Shown here: positions 49,307 through 57,383 of the stretch, one piece after another | Position numbering within the stretch: position 1 is the first letter of the stretch | How the letters are laid out: each line of letters begins with the position of its first letter | Assembly (NCBI RefSeq): GCF_023838525.1 | Contig: NZ_JAHUQD010000006.1 | Coordinates: 1-64,000, forward strand | Origin: Caldicoprobacter algeriensis | Lineage (GTDB): Bacteria > Bacillota > Clostridia > Caldicoprobacterales > Caldicoprobacteraceae | DNA length: 64,000 nt | Direction of reading: 5' to 3' | Translations under genes and position numbers: made by a program | Notes under the pieces: model-generated | Databases searched by the model: none | Seen by the model: only the letters and a program-made list of their open reading frames with translations | What the model was told of the DNA's origin: nothing

Positions 49307-50053
49307 ATGCCGATACCCAAGCCTAAAGACGGTGAGACGAAGGATGAATTTATAAAACGCTGTATGAGCGATGAAACAATGATTAGCGAATTCCCTGACG
49401 AAAAACAAAGATATGCGGTGTGTATGACCCAATTTAAAGAGGGGAGTGAAAAGAAGATGAATCCTGCTCAAAAAGAAATCCGACTGGCCGAAATTAGAGC
49501 ATTAGAACCGGTGCAAGATAATGAAAATGAAATGATAGTCGAAGGCCGGGCGATTGTTTATGATAGTCCAACATTAATGTATGAAATAGACGGTATAAAG
49601 TATTACGAAGTTATAGTAAGAGGTGCTTTAGATGGCGCAGATTTAAGAGATGTGCCTTTTAAATATAATCACAGCGATAATGTTATGGTTATGGCCAGGA
49701 CTCGAAACAAAACTCTAGAACTTATTCCAGATGATAAAGGCTTGTTAGTGCGAGCTAAACTGGCCAATACCACAGCAGGTAGAGACTTATACGAGCTTAT
49801 AAGGCGAGGCGACATCGATAAGATGAGCTTCGCCTTTACTGTTGCTGAAGAAGCCTATGATAAAGAAACCCGCACTAGAAAGATATTGAGATTTAAGCGT
49901 ATCTGGGATGTGTCGGCGGTGGATATCCCGGCATATCAAGATACGTATATTTCCGCAAGAAATTATTTCGAGGCGTTGGCGGAGGCTGAACGCCAAGCAG
50001 CGGAGGCTGCTGAAAAGTTGCGGAAGAAGTTGATCTTAAGAACTTATCTCTAA
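49307..50053 (+). CDS. Prohead maturation protease, HK97 family
   Basis: About 248 residues from the ATG at 49307. The first about 45 residues (PKPKDGETKDEFIKRCM...EKQRYAVCM) are a small helical module often found in front of phage head proteins. The protease domain has EGRAIVYDSP, PFKYNHSD with the catalytic His and DIDKMSFAFTV with the Ser. It cleaves the capsid scaffold domain. An internal ATG at 49457 has its own AGAGGGGAG, so a shorter form may also be made. Confidence 0.9.
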   Translation: MPIPKPKDGETKDEFIKRCMSDETMISEFPDEKQRYAVCMTQFKEGSEKKMNPAQKEIRLAEIRALEPVQDNENEMIVEGRAIVYDSPTLMYEIDGIKYYEVIVRGALDGADLRDVPFKYNHSDNVMVMARTRNKTLELIPDDKGLLVRAKLANTTAGRDLYELIRRGDIDKMSFAFTVAEEAYDKETRTRKILRFKRIWDVSAVDIPAYQDTYISARNYFEALAEAERQAAEAAEKLRKKLILRTYL

Positions 50054-50087
50054 AATATCTTAAAAAACTTAAGGAGGATGAGGAAGA

Positions 50088-51290
50088 ATGTACGAAAAGA
50101 GATTTGAGGAAATAAAGAATCGCAAATTAGAAATACGTGCTATGTTAGAAAACGGTGAGGACGTTGATCTGGATAAAATCCAGGAAGAGCTTCGCCAATT
50201 GGAAGAGGAAGAAAAGAGACTGCGTGCCCGCATACAAGTAATTGAAGCGCTTAAGGGTACAACTGTATCTCAGCCCGATACTAAGAATGATAAGGGAGGA
50301 GAAGAGAAGCAAGTGCGCAAAGTTGCTCAGTTTGGTCAAACGGTAGAAGATCGTGCTGCCAAAGAGAGAGAAGAGGCCGAGAAGAGAGGACAAGCACTCA
50401 AAGAAAACCGTGCCGTTACCGTTGGAACCAGTAACATCATTCTGCCGCAGCATCAAGCTACCGATATCAGACCGACTTTTAATGAAGTAAGCTCCTTGGT
50501 TGACAGGGTAACGATTAAGGTATTAAACGGTGGAGAATCGTTCAAGCAGCCATATTTAGTCGGTTATGGCATCGGTGATTATACGGCAGAAGGGGCCGAC
50601 TATGCAGAAGCGGAGCCGGCCTTTGGTTATGCCGATATTATCAAAGCTAAGATTACGGCATATGCCGAGGATACCGAGGAACTTCAAAAACTGCCTGCGG
50701 CTGATTATGATGCCGAAGTAATGCGCGGCATCCGTATTGCAATCCGTAAGAAATTGGCGCGCGAGATCCTCATTGGAACTGGTGGGCCCAATCGCTTAGC
50801 AGGTATATTCTCCACTGCCGCTACCGCAATTGACCCAGCTACTGACCTAGAAATTGCTACAATTGATGATAAGACGCTGGATGAGATAATCTTCAGCTAT
50901 GGTGGAGATGAAGAAGTCGAAGATGCTGCTGTTTTAATCCTGAACAAGAAGGACCTCAAAGCCTTCAGTCAATTGCGCACAGCGGACGGAAAGAAACTGC
51001 ATAACATTGTGGTTAACGGCAACACTGGGACCATAGACGGAATACCGTTCATAATCAACAGCGCCTGCAAGGCTATTTCTGACCCGAATACCGCAGCTGG
51101 CGAGTACTGCATGGCTTATGGCCCGCTGTCCAATTACATGTTGTGCATTTTCAGCGATATGGAAGTAATGCGGTCTACCGATTATAAATTCAAGCAGGGC
51201 ATGATTGCTCATAAGGGTGTCATCTTCGCCGGTGGCAACGTGGTAAGCAAGAACGGATTCCTGCGAATTAAGAAGGCTTCAGCTGTATAA
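50088..51290 (+). CDS. Major capsid protein, HK97 family
   Basis: A 400-residue protein. A coiled-coil scaffold (delta) domain covers about 1-105 (RQLEEEEKRLRARIQVI), followed by the HK97 fold (IILPQHQATDIRPTFNEVSSLVDRV, YAEDTEELQKLPAADYDAEV, GTGGPNRLAGIF, VIFAGGNVVSKNGFLRI). The protease upstream should remove the delta domain. ATG after AAGGAGGATGAGGAAGA. Confidence 0.95.
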   Translation: MYEKRFEEIKNRKLEIRAMLENGEDVDLDKIQEELRQLEEEEKRLRARIQVIEALKGTTVSQPDTKNDKGGEEKQVRKVAQFGQTVEDRAAKEREEAEKRGQALKENRAVTVGTSNIILPQHQATDIRPTFNEVSSLVDRVTIKVLNGGESFKQPYLVGYGIGDYTAEGADYAEAEPAFGYADIIKAKITAYAEDTEELQKLPAADYDAEVMRGIRIAIRKKLAREILIGTGGPNRLAGIFSTAATAIDPATDLEIATIDDKTLDEIIFSYGGDEEVEDAAVLILNKKDLKAFSQLRTADGKKLHNIVVNGNTGTIDGIPFIINSACKAISDPNTAAGEYCMAYGPLSNYMLCIFSDMEVMRSTDYKFKQGMIAHKGVIFAGGNVVSKNGFLRIKKASAV

Positions 51291-51306
51291 GGTGGTAGCT
51301 TAGGGA

Positions 51307-51546
51307 ATGAAGTTCAAAGTCATAAAGGCGTTTATCGATAAGCATACGAATAAGCCATACAATTCCGGCTATGTGTACGAATCAGACGACTTAAAGCGCA
51401 TTGCCGAACTGCAAGAAGCGGGATACCTTGAAGGTGTCCCGCTTACTTTTTCTGAAATTGAGACGGCTACAATTGCCCCGGACGAAGATGCTAAATTACC
51501 AAGATCGCAACAAAAAAGAAAAAGGAAAGATAAGGCTAGCGAATGA
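51307..51546 (+). CDS. Small head-associated protein
   Basis: A 79-residue protein (MKFKVIKAFIDKHTNKPYNSGYVYESDDLKR...) of a type often found after the capsid gene, with a basic tail. Perhaps a head or decoration component. Confidence 0.65.
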   Translation: MKFKVIKAFIDKHTNKPYNSGYVYESDDLKRIAELQEAGYLEGVPLTFSEIETATIAPDEDAKLPRSQQKRKRKDKASE

Positions 51547-51568
51547 ATTTTATACTGAGCAACGTTTA

Positions 51569-51607
51569 ATGGGCAGGGCGGCTTATCCCTGCCCATCAAT
51601 TTTAAGG
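51569..51607 (+). terminator. Hairpin between head genes
   Basis: ATGGGCAGGG/CCCTGCCCAT stem followed by CAATTTT. Probably an attenuator that raises capsid transcripts relative to connector transcripts. Confidence 0.6.
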
Positions 51608-51617
51608 TGGTGATTTG

Positions 51618-52124
51618 ATGGCACTGCTTGACGATGTTAAAACTGCCCTTAGGATAACTAACGCGGCATTCGATACTGAGATCTTAGATCTGATTGAGGC
51701 TGCACGGTACGATTTAATTTTGGCTGGTGTTACCACTTTAAAAGCAAACGATGATACTGATCCATTGATAAAACGAGCTATTATTACTTACTGCAAAGCT
51801 AATTTTGGTTTTGATAACCCGGATGCCGACCGTCTACAAAAAAGCTACGACATGATTAAGATGCATCTGGCTTTGGCCGAAGATTATAACTCTTATGTTA
51901 TCACTTTCATCATAACCGCCGGTGGTTTGCCAATTGATGATGCGGTTATTACAGCCAACGGCATAACCAAATTGACAAATTCCCAAGGCATGGCCGTGTT
52001 TACTGTTACCAAGACAGGAATTGACTTGGATTATGTGGTATCGAAGGCTGGTTATCAAACTGCTACCGGCAGCGTTTATATCGACGGCCCCGAGACGGTA
52101 GAGGTGGCGCTCAATGCGGTTTAA
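51618..52124 (+). CDS. Head-tail connector with added Ig/CarboxypepD-like domain
   Basis: Residues 1-95 match the HK97 gp6-type connector (LLDDVKTALRITNAAFDTEILDLIEAAR, DPLIKRAIITYCKANFG). Residues about 96-168 form a beta domain (FIITAGGLPIDDAVITANG, TNSQGMAVFTVTKTG, GYQTATGSVYI) like CarboxypepD_reg/PEGA modules. The fusion is unusual; the added domain should project from the virion neck. Start at the ATG at 51618 after AAGGTGGTGATTTG. Confidence 0.82.
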   Translation: MALLDDVKTALRITNAAFDTEILDLIEAARYDLILAGVTTLKANDDTDPLIKRAIITYCKANFGFDNPDADRLQKSYDMIKMHLALAEDYNSYVITFIITAGGLPIDDAVITANGITKLTNSQGMAVFTVTKTGIDLDYVVSKAGYQTATGSVYIDGPETVEVALNAV

Positions 52125-52413
52125 AGATGTGATTTATTTAATCAGCGTTACCATTACCGAAGATGAGATCGGCAACCAAATTGAAACACCGGTTGAGCGT
52201 ATGGTTTACGCAAATGAATACAGTGTCAGCTCCAATGAATACTACAGCGCCGCTATGACCGGCTTGCGTCCGGTAAAAATGTTCGAGATATACTCTTTTG
52301 AATATCAGGGGGAGGATAAGCTGAAACATAATGGTGTTATGTACCGCATAATCCGTGTCGAAACCCGGGGCGAAAGAACCAGGCTGACATGTGAAAGAGT
52401 GATTGGTAATTAA
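52114..52413 (+). CDS. Head-closure protein
   Basis: A 99-residue beta-rich protein of the SPP1 gp16 / phage head-tail adaptor type (DEIGNQIETPVERMVYAN, KMFEIYSFEYQGEDKLKHNGVMYRIIRVE). It closes the portal channel after packaging. It overlaps the connector gene by 11 bases. Confidence 0.78.
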   Translation: MRFKDVIYLISVTITEDEIGNQIETPVERMVYANEYSVSSNEYYSAAMTGLRPVKMFEIYSFEYQGEDKLKHNGVMYRIIRVETRGERTRLTCERVIGN

Positions 52414-52435
52414 TTTTGCGAGAAGGTGGTTGTAA

Positions 52436-52825
52436 ATGGTTAGAACCGCAAGCCCATATGACATATCTGCGGTTATCGCTGAAGAGTTGCAGAAATATTC
52501 TGAAGAGGTGACCAATAAGGTCAAAGGGGTAGTTGATGATGTTGCTGCAGAACTGGTGGAGAATTTGAAACGGGACAGCCCGAAAAGGACCGGAGCTTAT
52601 GCGAAAAGCTGGACGTCCAAAGTGGAATATGAGGATAAGCTGATGAAAAAAGTGCGAGTATACAACAGCAAACATTATCAGCTTACACACCTATTGGAAT
52701 ACGGCCACGCCAAGCGTGGCGGTGGCAGAGTAGCAGGCATACCGCATATAAAGCCGAATGAGGAGAAGGCCATTGCAGAGCTTGGGCGGCGCATAGAGGA
52801 GGCGATAAAGAATGACATTGGCTGA
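52436..52825 (+). CDS. HK97 gp10-like neck protein
   Basis: A 129-residue protein with LVENLKRDSPKRTGAYAKSW and HLLEYGHAKRGGGRVAGIPHI, the family signature. It joins head and tail. Start behind GAAGGTGGTTGTAA. Confidence 0.88.
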   Translation: MVRTASPYDISAVIAEELQKYSEEVTNKVKGVVDDVAAELVENLKRDSPKRTGAYAKSWTSKVEYEDKLMKKVRVYNSKHYQLTHLLEYGHAKRGGGRVAGIPHIKPNEEKAIAELGRRIEEAIKNDIG

Positions 52826-53162
52826 GCTGTATACGCTGCTGAAACAAACAGGATATCCTGTGGCTTATCATCATTTTGTAGCAAGCGAAAACAATCCTCC
52901 GCCTCTTCCGCCGTTCATAGTGTACTGGGTGCCTGATGAAGATAACTATGGCGCCGATACAAGTGAAGCATTGATACGAAGCAGTGTTGTGCATGTTGAA
53001 CTTTATACGGACAAAAAAGATTTGGTGGCTGAGGCCAAGTTAGAGGCTATACTCGATAGCGCAAAAATTCATTATAGAAAAACGGAAGCATGGATTGACA
53101 ATCAAAAGCTCTTTCAGGTTGTATATGAATTCGATTTAATCGAAAAACTTAGGAGGTGTTAA
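52812..53162 (+). CDS. Tail completion protein
   Basis: A 116-residue protein (LAELYTLLKQTGYPVAYHHF, PPFIVYW, VHVELYTDKKDLVAEAKLEAIL) fitting the tail-terminator/completion family of siphophages. It overlaps the gp10-like gene by 14 bases. Confidence 0.78.
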   Translation: MTLAELYTLLKQTGYPVAYHHFVASENNPPPLPPFIVYWVPDEDNYGADTSEALIRSSVVHVELYTDKKDLVAEAKLEAILDSAKIHYRKTEAWIDNQKLFQVVYEFDLIEKLRRC

Positions 53163-53165
53163 TTT

Positions 53166-53714
53166 ATGCCTACAGCAGAAGAGAAAATTGTATTGGGGTC
53201 GGGGAAGTTATATATTATGGAGTTTACAGGTACGATTCCAGATGATGCGACCTTAGAGGCAGAAGATAATTTGCTGGGGCTAATCCAAGGAGGTGCAACG
53301 CTTGAATACAAGCCCACGTATTACGAAGCAAAAGATGATTTAGGGCTGGTAAGCAAAGTTATACTCACAGAGGAAGAAGTCACGTTTAAGAGCGGTATAA
53401 TGACTTGGTGTGGCACAACTCTTGCCAAGCTGTGCTCTACTGCAAGGGTAACGGAGGATACTTTGACCGGCAAGCGAACGGTTAAGATTGGTGGTTTGAA
53501 TAATCAGGACGGCAAGAAGTATGTACTCAGATTTGTGCATGAGGATCCTGTAGATGGAGACATACGTGTCACAATTGTGGGTAACAATCAGGCAGGTTTC
53601 ACTTTGGCGTTTGCCAAGGACAAAGAGACAGTCATTGATGCCGAATTTAAGGCGCTACCGATGGATAACGAAGGCACGAAAATTATTTACGAAGAGGAGA
53701 TACCGACTGCGTAA
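53166..53714 (+). CDS. Major tail tube protein
   Basis: A 182-residue protein (KLYIMEFTGTIPDD, GGATLEYKPTYYEAKDDLG, GLNNQDGKKYVLRFVHEDP) with the size and position of a siphovirus tail tube protein. Start behind AGGAGGTGTTAATTT. Confidence 0.8.
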   Translation: MPTAEEKIVLGSGKLYIMEFTGTIPDDATLEAEDNLLGLIQGGATLEYKPTYYEAKDDLGLVSKVILTEEEVTFKSGIMTWCGTTLAKLCSTARVTEDTLTGKRTVKIGGLNNQDGKKYVLRFVHEDPVDGDIRVTIVGNNQAGFTLAFAKDKETVIDAEFKALPMDNEGTKIIYEEEIPTA

Positions 53715-53717
53715 TTT

Positions 53718-53748
53718 GAGGGCGGCTATCAAGCCGCCCTCTCGTTTT
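53718..53748 (+). terminator. Hairpin after the tail tube gene
   Basis: GAGGGCGGC-TATCAA-GCCGCCCTC followed by TCGTTTT. Such a partial terminator after the tube gene would lower tail-assembly transcripts. Confidence 0.78.
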
Positions 53749-53763
53749 AGGAGGTGAATATTG

Positions 53764-54162
53764 GTGCTTGATTTTACAAAGACAAAGAAGCGCTTTTTGA
53801 GCGTAAAACTTACGGACGGCACAACAATAATGGTGCGCATGCCAACTAAACGAGTGTTTGATTTGCTTGTAGATTTGCAGGATGCTTTAGCATCGCTGGA
53901 GCTTGATGATAAAGAGCAAGTTGATTATGTGTACAGCTTAACCGCTGAAATTTTGTCTAATAACCTACAAGGGCAGAAAATAGCGAAAGAATACATTGAA
54001 CAATTGCTTGACATAGAAGACATACAGATATTCTTCCTTGAATACGTAAAATTTGTAACTGGGCAGGTGAGTGACCCAAACTCAAAATCCCCTCAATCCC
54101 CGGAGAGGAGGGAGACGGAGGGGAACAGCGATACCAGTGCACAACCTTCTGGGAACGCTTAA
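53764..54162 (+). CDS. Tail assembly chaperone, short form
   Basis: About 132 residues from the GTG at 53764 (AGGAGGTG upstream; a TTG at 53761 is also possible). Globular part MLDFTKTKKRFLSVKLTDGTT-like followed by ...FFLEYVKFVTGQVSD and a Pro/Ser/Glu-rich tail. This is the gpG-like protein that coats the tape measure. A longer form arises by frameshift. Confidence 0.78.
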   Translation: MLDFTKTKKRFLSVKLTDGTTIMVRMPTKRVFDLLVDLQDALASLELDDKEQVDYVYSLTAEILSNNLQGQKIAKEYIEQLLDIEDIQIFFLEYVKFVTGQVSDPNSKSPQSPERRETEGNSDTSAQPSGNA

Positions 54163-54365
54163 TCCATGAACACACCGGCTTAAACTATTATCAAATACAG
54201 GAGCTTCCAATCGATGAATATTTGCGATTACGCAGAGATGCTTATATATACATGCTTAGTCAGACGGAAGAGGGCAGAGAATATCTCGAAAAATGCTGGC
54301 GCTTGCAGCAGACAGAACCAGATAGAAAGGCATTGAGGGAGAAGTTCCGCCCAGAACGGGGGTGA
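53764..54365 (+). CDS. Tail assembly chaperone, -1 frameshift product
   Basis: The slippery heptamer CCCAAAC lies at 54075-54081 in the correct phase (C-CCA-AAC). After a -1 shift the frame continues to a TGA at 54363, giving about 200 residues with a new C-terminal domain (TTFWERLIHEHTGLNYYQIQ, LRLRRDAYIYMLSQTEEGREYL). The -1 frame has a stop just before the heptamer and is open after it. This is the lambda G-GT arrangement. The downstream part has no start of its own. Confidence 0.82.
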
Positions 54366-54369
54366 AGAC

Positions 54370-56682
54370 GTGGCAAAAGGCATAAAGGGCATAACGATTG
54401 AAATTGGCGGAAATACAGCACCGCTTGAAAAGGCACTCAAGGATGTCAATAAAACAACCAAGGACCTACAGAGCGAATTAAGAGCCGTAGATAGGGCTTT
54501 AAAGTTAGATCCAAACAATGTCACTCTGGTCTCCCAGAAGCAAAAAATTCTGAAAGAAGAGATTGCGGCAACAAAGGAAAAGCTGGACATACTCAAAGAA
54601 GCTCAAAAGCAGGTAAACGAGCAATTTAAACGAGGCGAGATAAGCGCAGAGCAGTACCGGGCATTTCAGAGGGAGTTAGAAAGCACAAAAGCGAAGCTGG
54701 CCAGTTTAAGGGAAGAGCAAAAATCGGTATCTGTAATCGGTGCTGCATTTGAGAACGTTAAGAATAAGATTGCTGAAGCGGCCTCGAAACTTACTCCTTT
54801 TATAAATGGCTTAAAAACTGCAGGCAAAGCTGCTGCACAAATCACTGATGCCGGTATAAAAACGGTGGCCGGGGCGGTTAATCTAGCAGAAAAAGGGCTT
54901 AAGGTTTATACAGGCACCGTAATAGCGGCCGGAACTGCACTTTCGGGATTAACCGTTAAAGCGGCAGCTGCTGCAGATGATATTAATACCCTTGCGGCAC
55001 AGACAGGATTGTCAACAGAGCAAATACAAAAATTCCAGTATGCTTCTGATCTTATCGATGTTCCTTTAGAAACTCTGACAGGCTCTTTGTCTAGACTAAC
55101 CCGTAATATGGCAAATGCCAGGGATGGGAATGAGAAACTCCAGGCTGCATTTGCTAAATTGGGGGTCCCAATAACTGACGCAAATGGTAAATTGCGAGAC
55201 AATGAAGCAGTCTTTAACGATGTTATTGCAGCACTGGGCAAGGTAGAGAATGCTACTGAACGAGACGCTCTGGCAATGCAGATTTTTGGCAGGTCGGCCC
55301 AAGAGCTCAATCCGCTGATTCTCGGTGGTGCTGAAACTCTTAAAAAATTGGGCGACGAAGCGACAAAAGCAGGATTAATATTATCACAGCAGGCGCTGGA
55401 TAACCTTAATGCGTTCAATGACAGCATGGGTATACTTAGGGCAAATGCTGGGCAGGCCGGGAATGTTCTTGCGGGTGTATTTGCAGGAGGCCTTAAACAG
55501 ACAACTGATTTAATTGGCACCATGATCCCGCAGATAACCGGCTCCATTGCGCAAATATTCAGTGGAGAGAACATGGCGGCTGCACAGCAAAAGCTCACAA
55601 ATGACTTAATAAACGGAGGCAAGCAAATTATTTCCAACGTTGCTGCTCAACTGCCCACATTTTTAGAGGGGTTTAATGCGATAATTATAAGCCTAGTAAC
55701 CGCTATTTCGGCACTATTACCCGATGCAATAAATACTATCCTGCCAACACTCATTGATGGTTTCACCAATTTAATAGAAGGCCTTTTGCCGCAGGTCCCG
55801 GTATTGCTACCAGTAATCATAAATGCTGCTGTAACTCTGTTTAAGGGCTTGCTGGATGGGCTTAATCGGATTATTCCACAGCTTTTGGCTATGCTTCCGG
55901 AATTGATTCAGAAAGTTTCTGACACCTTGATACGGAATTTGCCTTTAATAATTAAAGCAGGCATACAGTTATTAATTAGCTTAATACAAGGCATTACAAA
56001 CGCTATTCCACAGCTTATAAATGCCGTGGTTGCCTTAATTCCTGTTATTACTCAAGCCATAGTGAATAATCTGCCGGCGCTCATTAGAGCCGGTATTGAC
56101 CTCATAGTTGCGCTTGCACGTGGCTTGCCTCAGGGTATACCGGCAATTATGCGGGCCTTGCCCGAAATTATTGCCGCCATTATTGATGGTTTAACCTCTG
56201 TTAATTGGCTTAGGGTTGGCTTGGATATAATACGTGGGATTGTGAACGGCTTGTGGCAGGGCATCAGGAGCATTGATTTTGGGCGAATTGGTAGGAGTAT
56301 TTTAAATGGTATCAAGAATGTGCTGGGGATACGCTCGCCATCGACACTATTCCGGGATGTTGTAGGTAAAAATCTCGCACTTGGCATTGGCGAAGGCTTC
56401 ATCGAGAGCATGAAAGATGTCTCAGAAGAGATGGCAGCAGCTATTCCGACGGAATTCCAAGCGCCATCGGTAGTTTTGCCGAATGTAAATGTAAGACAGA
56501 CAACGCTAGCGAATGAATATATTAGCAACAACACACGAGGAAGAGATGAAATGCAAGCTGGGAAAGCGCCGATAATACAGGTGTTTTTGGATGGCAGGGT
56601 AATTGCCGAAACAATGTTGCCTTACGTTGACCTATTGCAAGGTAGAAATATTAAGATAGTGGCGAGGGGGGCTGGAATTTGA
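54370..56682 (+). CDS. Tail tape measure protein
   Basis: A 770-residue protein. N-terminal coiled coils (about 10-125, ALKDVNKTTKDLQSELRAV), a central Ala-rich region with the TMP block (TQIGLSTEQIQKFQYASDLID-like), and from about 420 repeated hydrophobic 'PxLIxAxIxLIxxLI' helices (ALPDAINTILPTLIDGF, NLPALIRAGIDLIVALARG). It sets tail length. GTG start five bases after the chaperone frameshift stop. Confidence 0.93.
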   Translation: MAKGIKGITIEIGGNTAPLEKALKDVNKTTKDLQSELRAVDRALKLDPNNVTLVSQKQKILKEEIAATKEKLDILKEAQKQVNEQFKRGEISAEQYRAFQRELESTKAKLASLREEQKSVSVIGAAFENVKNKIAEAASKLTPFINGLKTAGKAAAQITDAGIKTVAGAVNLAEKGLKVYTGTVIAAGTALSGLTVKAAAAADDINTLAAQTGLSTEQIQKFQYASDLIDVPLETLTGSLSRLTRNMANARDGNEKLQAAFAKLGVPITDANGKLRDNEAVFNDVIAALGKVENATERDALAMQIFGRSAQELNPLILGGAETLKKLGDEATKAGLILSQQALDNLNAFNDSMGILRANAGQAGNVLAGVFAGGLKQTTDLIGTMIPQITGSIAQIFSGENMAAAQQKLTNDLINGGKQIISNVAAQLPTFLEGFNAIIISLVTAISALLPDAINTILPTLIDGFTNLIEGLLPQVPVLLPVIINAAVTLFKGLLDGLNRIIPQLLAMLPELIQKVSDTLIRNLPLIIKAGIQLLISLIQGITNAIPQLINAVVALIPVITQAIVNNLPALIRAGIDLIVALARGLPQGIPAIMRALPEIIAAIIDGLTSVNWLRVGLDIIRGIVNGLWQGIRSIDFGRIGRSILNGIKNVLGIRSPSTLFRDVVGKNLALGIGEGFIESMKDVSEEMAAAIPTEFQAPSVVLPNVNVRQTTLANEYISNNTRGRDEMQAGKAPIIQVFLDGRVIAETMLPYVDLLQGRNIKIVARGAGI

Positions 56683-57383
56683 CACAGATTATCTTTGCTG
56701 ATAAAAAAAGTTATGATGATTTTGGATTAGTAATTGAAAGCTTTAATATACAGCCTCCTTCCAAGAAAAAAATTAAGCAAAGTGTGCCATTCATGAATGG
56801 GAGCTATGATTTTTCAATGGTTGGAAGTAATGGTGAAATAGTGTACACCGAGCGCACAATCAAGGTCAATTTTTGGTTTAGTGAGATAAATAGAGGCCTC
56901 CTGTACAACAAGTACTCGCAGGCACTGGAATGGCTTTTAGGAGCAGGGCAAAGCGAACTGATATTTACCGATATGCCAGATACGTACTTCTTGGCAGAAG
57001 TAGAAGAAGCGCCGGATTTTGGGGAAGTTGTGGCACGGCTTGGAAGGTTTCAAATCACTTTTATAGCTGAGCCGTTCAGATATGGTGTGGATTATGAAGG
57101 CCAAAAGCTTTGGGACCCATTCAATTTTGAAACGGATTACATGCAGGACACCGAATTCGATGTGATTGGCTCGGAAACAGTAACGATATATAACCCAGGC
57201 AGGCCAGTTATACCGACAATAAACGTTAATGCAGCCATGTTTGCCACGCTTAATAACTATACTGTTGCCTTGCAGCAAGGAGATAATATAGACAGAAACT
57301 TCATGCTATTGCCGGGAGCTAATGTTATTGATATCATTGGCACAGGGCACATCAAATTCCTCTTCAGGAAGGTGTTGCTGTAA
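56679..57383 (+). CDS. Distal tail protein (Dit)
   Basis: A 234-residue protein with DFGLVIESFNIQPPSKK, SMVGSNGEIVYTERTIKV and LGRFQITFIAEPFRYG, the siphovirus Dit/tail-component pattern. Hexameric hub at the tail tip. TTG start overlapping the tape-measure stop. Confidence 0.88.
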   Translation: MTQIIFADKKSYDDFGLVIESFNIQPPSKKKIKQSVPFMNGSYDFSMVGSNGEIVYTERTIKVNFWFSEINRGLLYNKYSQALEWLLGAGQSELIFTDMPDTYFLAEVEEAPDFGEVVARLGRFQITFIAEPFRYGVDYEGQKLWDPFNFETDYMQDTEFDVIGSETVTIYNPGRPVIPTINVNAAMFATLNNYTVALQQGDNIDRNFMLLPGANVIDIIGTGHIKFLFRKVLL

